From assembly GCA_018806985.1 (NCBI GenBank), contig JADANN010000139.1, positions 1-64,000 on the forward strand: a DNA stretch of 64,000 bases. The letters are read 5' to 3'. Position 1 is the stretch's first letter; the number at the start of each line of letters is the position of its first letter. The position numbers and the translations under genes are program-made. Origin of the DNA: Angiostrongylus vasorum. Lineage: Eukaryota > Nematoda > Chromadorea > Rhabditida > Metastrongylidae. The notes beneath the pieces are model-generated. The model worked only from the letters and a program-made list of their open reading frames with translations. It ran no database searches and had not been told where the DNA came from. Positions 57,331 to 64,000 of the stretch are shown piece by piece.

Positions 57331-57554
57331 GATCAGAGAACATGCTGTTATTCTTCATAGGGTCCTTTATTTGGACACTTGAATACTTGAGTACTTGTTC
57401 TACACGATATCGCGAGCAGTTCTGTCTGAGCAAGTTTCGCAGTAGTTTCTATTCCTGCGATTATCGTCCATGGCTTTGGTTCGCTTCGCATATAGTGAAA
57501 TGTACGATTCTCATTTTGAAGCCCGTAAAGCATTTATATTTGCGAACGCAGATA

Positions 57555-57655
57555 ATTTCACTACAATGACGCTGAGATATTTGCAAAACTCCGGATCGCA
57601 AGTGTCTGCGGTAAGGAACGAACGCACTGTAAGCCTTTCCGGGGGTTATTCATTA
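57555..57655 (-). repeat. Family B end fragment
   Basis: acgctgagatatttgcaaaactccgg, tgtctgcggtaaggaacgaacg. Confidence 0.7.
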
Positions 57656-57659
57656 ACAG

Positions 57660-58735
57660 GGTTTTCTTCCAATCCGAGCAAAGTCCAACACTTTTGCTTT
57701 CTTCCTTGAGCTCAGCGAGTGTGTTTTCTGATTCTCTGGGACTTCAGAAAAAAATGAAGGTGTCTTCAACAAAACGAAGATTTGGTGAGAATTCGCCACA
57801 GTGCGTTTACCCATATTTTCCGAATCGAGTGGTTCCATCGTGCAATGATACTTGGCAGCATACGCTTTTGTCGAGATGGTGTCACTCCACCCGACTTTTG
57901 GTCGACGAGTCTTGATAAAATTGTATGACACTCCCAAATGATTTAAAGCGGTAGAATAGTTCAGTCTAATACAAAATACTTGATGTGTGCCATGGAACAA
58001 CGTTCGCGGATAACTTGTAATGCATGACTAGCATGCAAATCGGGGGGACACTTGCAAAAAACCTTCTCCGGCCAGCCTTTTTTAGTCATGACGACCGTGT
58101 TCGTGGTAGTGCGCTGATCTGGCAATCCATCCCTTTCAGAGAAATTTGACATATTCTTTGCGAGAAATACATGCAGTTTATGGACCATACCTCGAATGGA
58201 GTCAACTACAATATTATGAGGTTCCGCAAATCTCCCAGTCTTCATACTTTTTTTTCCGATACGAAAAGCAAGAATTGCGGGAGGCTTTTTCTATGGGTTG
58301 AATTCAAGGAGTACAGACAGGTATTGCAGAAGAAAAAATGTTGTTACAGAAATTTTGATTTATTAAACCAATATTGTGGCAGAAGGTGGTAATGATCCCG
58401 TCCTCCATCATGGAAGTGGGAGAGGAACATCATTTGCAAAGGTCCAGGCTGCATTTCTCCGGGGTAGTTAATTTTTGGGCTGCCTTCCACAATTTTTATT
58501 TCTCTACCGATGAAACCCTATGGTAAAAATTTCGTGCAGTTGGCATTAATCATAATCTGAGTTGAGTGTATTACGACAAGATCGAACTTCGGCCCTTCCT
58601 TTCCTGGAGCAACCCCTTATGGGGGTAATGGAGACATGATCTGCATCGCTTGTTTGAGGAACTGAGGCGAGTTTAGCACATGCTGCCAGACTTTCGAAAA
58701 ATAACTATTAGTCTTCAATCGCGTCTAATTTTTTC
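57660..58735. other. Open frames of unknown origin (minus), no gene named
   Basis: Two successive minus frames (57961-58245 and 57653-58000) are longer than neighbours. The first includes WPEKVFCKCPPDLHASHALQ and the second RRPKVGWSDTISTKAYAAKYH. Composition suggests an old transposon-coding relic, but I could not match catalytic motifs of any transposase family. Confidence 0.3.
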
Positions 58736-58744
58736 TGTCAGTAA

Positions 58745-59030
58745 GGAAAAGGATAACAAGGACAAAGATCTCGGCATTCATCAATCTCTGAGGAATGCAC
58801 CACGCATTCGACTTTATTAAGCTTTGCCAGAAGTGATTGAATGCAAATGTGACCCTTACAATGACTCGTGGTGGGTTGCTGATATATCGAGCTCGTGCTG
58901 CTATCCTCCCAGACAAGTCTGGTACCAATTTCCCGACCACGTGGTGATGGAGGGCTTGATGGGACTGGGGAGTGGGGATCGATCCCATGTGTGTTGCAGG
59001 GCGTCTCCGACCACTACGTTGCGCTCGAGT
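58745..59030 (-). repeat. SINE-A copy (subfamily 2 head)
   Basis: agatctcggcattcatc (tail), gaatgcaaatgtgaccc, gctgctatcctcccagac, gtctggtaccaatttcccg, and the head gatcccatgtgtgttgcagg/gcgtctccgaccactacg. Same head type and same strand as the copy upstream of PLA2-like gene A. Confidence 0.8.
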
Positions 59031-59034
59031 GAAG

Positions 59035-60358
59035 ATAGAATTTCATCGAAAATATTTCCGCTTTACATGACTTGTCCTATTGTTGGGCGACGACAAGAGT
59101 TCTTTTTTAGCTCTCGACTCAGTCGAAAATGATCAATTCCAGTAGAGAATGGTACTGAGGAGTTATTAAAGACGTACTGTGTTCTTTCTCTTTATGAGAA
59201 CTTCCCATGAGTCGGGCCGCTACGAGGTACCCATATCCAGTGGCGAGATTCTTCTTCCTCTTCAAAGAGTGAATTTTCACGGAGGACACGTGCGGTGGAC
59301 ACGAGTCCACCAATAAAGCTTTTGTTCTGATTCCCTTCTCCTATTCTAAATTACCTCGATTCTTTATTCATAGTCTTCCCTATTTTGGCATTGAATCTCC
59401 AGCCACAAATTTGTAAAAAAAGTTCTGGTTGCTGATTACTTCCTCCAACTGGTAATACAGGGCATTTAATTTGCACCAACCATCTGCACCAGATGACCGT
59501 CTCATGAGACGTGGTTTGGGTGCCTGACCAATAACGGGGCAAGGATGTCGTACAAACCGACAAGTGTGATGGAGTGATGGGCAACAGCATCCGCGCCGTC
59601 ACATTTCGTAGCTGGATCATTTACCTGGGGGGGGTAAGGACCCCGTCACCTAGTTGGGGCACGCCTGTTCTACTGCTTTAATGTCTAGCGCCAACACAAA
59701 GTTTGATGTTATCCGGCGATCTAGAAGGCAGTAAAAATCGGGATCAGAGGAGAGCGTTCTGGTTTTATAAGTACGCACTCTCTGCGGTGTATCATGGACG
59801 TGCTGATTCGGTCTGTTTGTTCTACTGCTAGTTAGGCAGTGATAGGCAGTACTAAATTCAAAACTAGTTTTCGTTACATTCTTTTAAATTTTTAGATAAC
59901 GGTGTTTAATAAAATTCTATGGTCGCTACTTGCATTACCAGTGCATAAAACAACTGAGCAACCCCTACGTGGCAATTAATGTCATAATACATTCTTATAT
60001 TACACTAGTAGACAACAATTATTGGCCAGAATAATCAATAAAGTTCTTCAGATTTCCTAGCTTACACGGGGTTTTTAGAAGAATTTTAATGGCCTAAGGT
60101 TTTGGCGCCTTCACCTTCTTCAAAGCCACAATTCGAGCAGTGCCCGTCCACCGGATTTGGCTTGATGTCACCACCACAAACCACATGGCGATGACAAATG
60201 GCTGTGGATCATCGACTCGGACCAACGCGGCTGATGAACGCGAAGGCGCCGAAAAGTTACTCGGAATAAAATTTAAAAAAAACCCTCGTGTAAGCCAAAT
60301 AAACAAAAGCGATATGTTGATTGTTCATGCAGAGGTTACTGAAAAGTCAGTTTTAAGA
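59035..60358. other. Upstream region of PLA2-like gene B, unassigned
   Basis: Frames at 59351-59620 (minus) and 60140-60439 (plus) are not supported. The latter overlaps the start of gene B in another frame. Confidence 0.35.
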
Positions 60359-60359
60359 T

Positions 60360-60367
60360 TTTGTCAG
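60360..60367 (+). promoter_or_regulatory. Probable spliced-leader acceptor of PLA2-like gene B
   Basis: ttttgtcag ends one base before the ATG at 60369, as in gene A. Confidence 0.5.
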
Positions 60368-60368
60368 A

Positions 60369-62999
60369 ATGTGGACAACCGTACTGGTAGCTGTCGTTGT
60401 TATGATCTCACTACCCAACTGCTCACTGCCACTCTGTGATGAAGAAGTTCAAGAGGAATGGAAGTGTGGTTTGGAAGGGTTGACGTCGCACTTCGCTCTG
60501 CTCCAAGTTGAATTAGATTGTCCACCTTTGAGAGGTAAGCGTTTTCTTGGTTTTGGCTTTCCTTAAATATCTTTGTCTCGACAACATCAATGTAATAGAT
60601 GGTAGTTTGTCACATTCTGAATCTACTGACCTATTCCTAACCCTTTTATTGCTGAACCGCTTGAAAGGGGGGCGTAGATCTTCTGATGCTGAACATTATT
60701 CTTTAACATTACGTTTCATGCTACTATTAAGCAAGCTTCGTGTAAAACTGACAAAAGGATGTGCTGAGATATTTTAAAAAAAACTCCGGACCGCAGGTGT
60801 CTGCCGCGGGGAACGAGCGCGCTATTACACTTTCCGGGGGGCTAACGCGTTCACCACTACACCATGCGAGTCCTTCGTTTCGCCTGTTCCTCAGCTAGTT
60901 CTACCGATCTCTGCCATCAGAAATCACCCGTCAACGGGGTCGATCTGGGGTGCCCAAATCGGCAACGAACTCAGTTAACCTGAGGCTGTAGTTGAAATCA
61001 CAATGCTAACTCTTTATTTGCTGCCTACTATGATTTTATAACTAATAATTTATAAGCTAAAGCACAAAATGGACCAATATAATCAGGTTCAAAAAAGCCC
61101 GTTTTCGATTTCACCTCCAAACATTTGTTCGAAAATGTGAGGAATGTTCTCATCTGCAGCTGTGGCATTACGCATGAGTACTCCTACAGTCATTCGTTCA
61201 TTTCCATTGTTCTTCTCTACCACAACACCTCCAGCTAATGCAACCAGCAGACTCTTTTTTGTTTTGGATACATAATTCTTGTTTTGGATACATAACCATC
61301 GAGGTTCTTTGATTGTTCTAAAAAAGAAAAGATGACTGGATTCGTCCACGAGAAAATTAGAGACACTCTAGAAAAGAAAAAAAGGGCACGTGTAGCGTAG
61401 GGGTCGTAGGTGCCCTGCAATACACATAGGATCTATCTTCGCGCCTCAACGCCACCAAGCCGTCCATCCCTATGGAGTCGGCAAATTAGTACCGGACTTG
61501 TCTGGGAGCATAGCAGCACTGGCTCGGTAATCGGCAGGCCACCGTGAGTCACTGTAAGGGCCAGATTTGCATTTAATCACCTCCAACGATACTTAATGAA
61601 GTCGAATGCACGGCGCATCCCCCCAGGGATTGATCAGCGCCTAGAGTTTTATCCTTTTATCCTAGGAAACAACTGGACGATTTTCATGCTATACGAACTG
61701 GCGAAAATTATTACTAGCGACAATCAGCCTCATATTATTTGCGAAAAAATTACAAAGCACCTAATAGGTTTTATACAGTATTCTTGATTGAAATTTCTTG
61801 CCTTATTCGCTCCATCTACAAAATTCCCTGATAGGCATTAAGAGCGAGTCTGAAAAAATGACATCCACACTACGGAATGAACTAACCAAGCACAGTATGG
61901 CAGAGGTCTCAGTAGTGCAAAAGCCTTCTCAGCACAAGTGAGAATTTCGTCATCTGCTTGTTGGCATCCATGAGGACTTCTAAGGGGTGTTCACACAAAT
62001 TCTGATGTCCTCTAACAGTACAGAGACAAGCAAGGCGCTTGGCGTTCATGAAGGCCGACCTCAAGTTGTTCAACGAACACTGTCCAATAAATAAAAAAAA
62101 GTAATTTCAGCATCGACTTTTCATCGAGACCAGCTATGAATTATCCATGTCTTGGTTTTTTTGATAAGCGTTCACAACGTCGCAGCAGATCTTTTTTGAC
62201 TAATGTTTAAGGGTTATTGTCTTCATCAACGCCGTAATGATGAGACCCAGGTGTTCATAGATAGCAGTTATTTTTGACATCGTGGGTCTTCGTGATCGAA
62301 ACGAGCATAGTCGAGCGCTGCACAAATGGAGTACTGACATTCAGCCTATAGACTGGCCTTTAGACAAAAATTCATGCCACCTTAATAGGTTGAACACCCA
62401 CCATACCCCCAGGAAACCGAACGGCTCTTGGTCAATTGTAAACAAAATCGTTTCCTTCGTTGAAAAGTTTCCCCGATTTCTGCAAGATGGGCCCGTTAGA
62501 ATAGAGAGCTACAAAGTGACATTTTTCTCTATAGAACCAAATCGTTTAGGAAACATAAATGAATGCTGCCTAGAGCACAGCGACTGTTACAAAGAGCAGA
62601 AAGGACAAGAATATTGTGACAACACATTTTGCGAGTGTCTCGATGTGAGCTTTTCTTCTTTTTTTCGATTATCATCGTGCACCTCACAACCAAGCTTTTT
62701 ATCTCATCAAGCGTACTGTTTCTTCCTGCTCAAGGGAGTAACACTACCTACATTTTCATTTATCCGCTTGCTACTCTTCTCGATGACTTATTGCCATATT
62801 GTGTCTAGTTAGGTTACAGTAGTCGGCGTTCATCTCCACTACCACTGTGGAGGCTGCGGAAGACAATATGAACGTTATCGCCATTGAGACATTCGGAAAA
62901 ACCGTTAGTCTCATGAAAATGTCACATTCTTACTCTTTGCCTCAACAACCCTTCCACAGTAAAAACTTCAAGGTGATTTTCCAAGCGACGTTGTTTTAA
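60369..62999 (+). CDS. Secreted phospholipase A2-like gene B (Asp49 replaced by Ser)
   Basis: Exon 1, 60369-60533: signal peptide (MWTTVLVAVVVMISL...), W-K-C-G, then DCPPL, donor G|GTAAGC (phase 1). Exon 2, 62535-62644: acceptor ttttctctatag, two bases completing a Glu codon, then N-R-L-G-N-I-N-E-CC-L-E-HS-D-C-Y and CDNTFCECLD; donor GTGAGC. The join is in frame without any extra exon. In the PLA2 core CCxxHDxCY the Asp next to the catalytic His (Asp49 in standard numbering, needed for calcium) is Ser here, so ordinary calcium-dependent hydrolysis is unlikely. PLA2 homologues with such changes often bind lipid or receptors without cleaving. A third exon is tentative (about 62825-62999, reading AEDNMNVIAIETFGKT, stop at 62999) and aligns with the last exon of gene A at AIE. 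Intron 1 contains a family-B and a SINE-A copy. Confidence 0.65.
60755..61045 (-). repeat. Family B copy in gene B intron 1
   Basis: tgtgctgagatattttaaaaaaaactccggacc, gcggggaacgagcgcgc, caccatgcgagtccttcg, caatgctaactctttatttgc. Nearly full length. Confidence 0.8.
61083..61260 (-). CDS. Coding-like segment on the opposite strand of gene B intron 1
   Basis: On the minus strand: KKSLLVALAGGVVVEKNN, then MTVGVLMRNATAADEN, then FEQMFGGEIENGLF and a TGA stop. Composition is protein-like, but no family is recognised and no clear acceptor precedes it. Just upstream, gttttggatacata is duplicated in tandem (61260-61293). Confidence 0.2.
61383..61660 (+). repeat. SINE-A copy (subfamily 2 head) in gene B intron 1
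   Basis: gcacgtgtagcgtaggggtc (head), aatacacataggatctatc, gccgtccatccctatggagtcgg, cggacttgtctgggagc, tagagttttatcctttt. Confidence 0.8.
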
Positions 63000-63213
63000 T
63001 GAAAACCTTTACCCACAACAACTGTGGGTGATTGTTTTGAAAAACGTGTATGAATCAATGTATAAGCGGGTTCTAATCGTCCAGTCCGTTTGTACTGAAT
63101 ATTTCGCACCTGAAAAAACCAACTCTGGCAGATCGTGTGGTCCTTACGTTTTTTAACGATATTTTGTGGTGAACGGAGGTCTTCGACTGAGAATTCTGGC
63201 ATTCTTCATACAG

Positions 63214-63515
63214 CGCCCTCTTGGCTCTTACGAAAACCGGGGATGTTGAGGTGAAAGCTGGAGATGTCATGGTTTTAACGTTTGAATTATGACGTACTTA
63301 AAACCGAATTCGTTGTGATTTGTAAAATTTCCGTTCCCTCTCAGCAAGTACAAGCAACAGACAATGCTCTTCTCATTTTGACCTTTGGTGACCAATCAGT
63401 GATCCAAATGCTTGTAGAAGTAGGGGCTATTCCTCGTGACCACAAGATGGTCACCATTGAGAACGTTACACTAAATACGATTGAAAATTATGAAGTATTC
63501 ATTATGCCTTTATAA
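63214..63515 (+). CDS. Candidate terminal exons of an unrecognised gene
   Basis: A 57-codon exon at 63345-63515 follows an excellent acceptor (gttccctctcag) and ends in TAA. It reads LLILTFGDQSVIQMLVEVG, then DHKMVTIENVTLNTIENYEVFI, with even codon-position bias. An upstream stretch from 63214 (acceptor tcttcatacag) reads ALLALTKTGDVEVKAGDVMV and could join it through a GAG|GTGAAA or GAT|GTCATG donor in phase 0. Short beta-strand-like repeats of V/I-x-V are reminiscent of nematode CUB-like or lectin-like secreted domains, but I do not claim a family. Confidence 0.35.
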
Positions 63516-63519
63516 TACT

Positions 63520-64000
63520 TAAATAATGTATCGAATTACAGATTGCCACATGGGGTTCCACTGACTGTAGCAAGGAACTCTCTCCGTTTCTCTGCAATAT
63601 GGTCCGAAGATATGGCGGTTCGAGCGAAAATAAAACTGAAAACGCCGTGGTCAAGCGATCTCTGGTATCCATAAAAAGTCTCTTATTTTTTTAATGGTTT
63701 CTCATCCAATCTCCAGTAAGCTAATTTGTGCACTCTTGTTCTTATCGGCAAAGTTTCTTTAATAGAGTTTGGAATCAGCATAGTTTAAGTTAGTTGGATA
63801 CTTTGCTCACCAGTCTTGACGACTATTGCGGACTTCAGCTCATCTTTTATTCCTTTCACTCTCGCACGATAGTCGATCATGGTGGTGGTCTACTTCGAAC
63901 ATGGTGGCATGCGCCAGTATATGCCGTAGTTCTGAAATAATTTCCATTTGCGAATTCAGTTTCTTGATGTCATGCAATGTTAACCAAGAACGCGTCTGCC
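63520..64000. other. Unassigned DNA at right edge
   Basis: Contains no open frame or repeat that I can name. Confidence 0.4.

Noticed and set aside
57653..58245. Tc1/mariner-type transposase
   Set aside because: I could not find catalytic acidic residues in context, a helix-turn-helix or terminal inverted repeats.

Overview
This window looks like chromosomal DNA of a strongylid (clade V) parasitic nematode, most probably a hookworm-type genome (Ancylostoma/Necator-like). The evidence is short introns with T-rich ...CAG acceptors, likely spliced-leader acceptors directly next to start codons, RTE-type and Penelope-type retroelements that match hookworm families as I know them, and small secreted-protein genes broken by introns. 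Nothing prokaryotic is present. Most of the 64 kb is repeat DNA. Few genes can be modelled, and no long uninterrupted host reading frame exists.

Layout: 1-1245 is the 5' part of an RTE retrotransposon (minus), running off the left edge. 1250-5800 holds SINE-like copies, a Penelope RT remnant and a hammerhead-ribozyme-like motif. 5809-13503 (minus) is a multi-exon seven-transmembrane chemoreceptor (Srx-like) whose introns have filled with SINEs, foldback elements, a Penelope remnant and an LTR-like block. 13.6-18.4 kb is mostly unassigned, with one coding-like exon (15184-15368) and a decayed RTE fragment. 19190-21480 (minus) is a fairly complete Penelope-like element (RT plus GIY-YIG endonuclease). 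22.3-26.7 kb is SINE-rich. 27028-30362 (plus) is RTE copy 2. 33310-33748 (plus) is a small spliced gene or gene fragment with a CAP/SCP-like signature. 35600-36430 (minus) is a fragment of a second RTE-like family carrying a 43-bp tandem triplication. 38076-41439 (minus) is RTE copy 3, flanked by an 11-bp target-site duplication.

The most informative host genes are two paralogous secreted phospholipase A2-like genes on the plus strand: copy A (42553-45269) and copy B (60369-62999). They share intron sequence as well as exons. Copy A keeps the His-Asp catalytic/calcium pair but appears to have lost the splice acceptor of its key exon. Copy B splices in frame but has Ser in place of the calcium-binding Asp. 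A further repeat pair (34.8 and 55.6 kb) lies at a matching distance upstream of each copy once RTE copy 3 is subtracted, so a larger segment was probably duplicated. 46-58 kb is dominated by family-B foldback/SINE elements, a 225-bp direct duplication and another Penelope remnant. 61-63.5 kb has two further coding-like stretches without a recognised family.

Repeat families used below: SINE-A (tRNA-derived head with Pol III A and B boxes, about 16 copies, two head subfamilies); family B (tRNA-like boxes but also terminal inverted repeats, more than 15 copies, many folded back on themselves); family C (about 190 bp, 3 copies); family D (about 350 bp, 7 copies).
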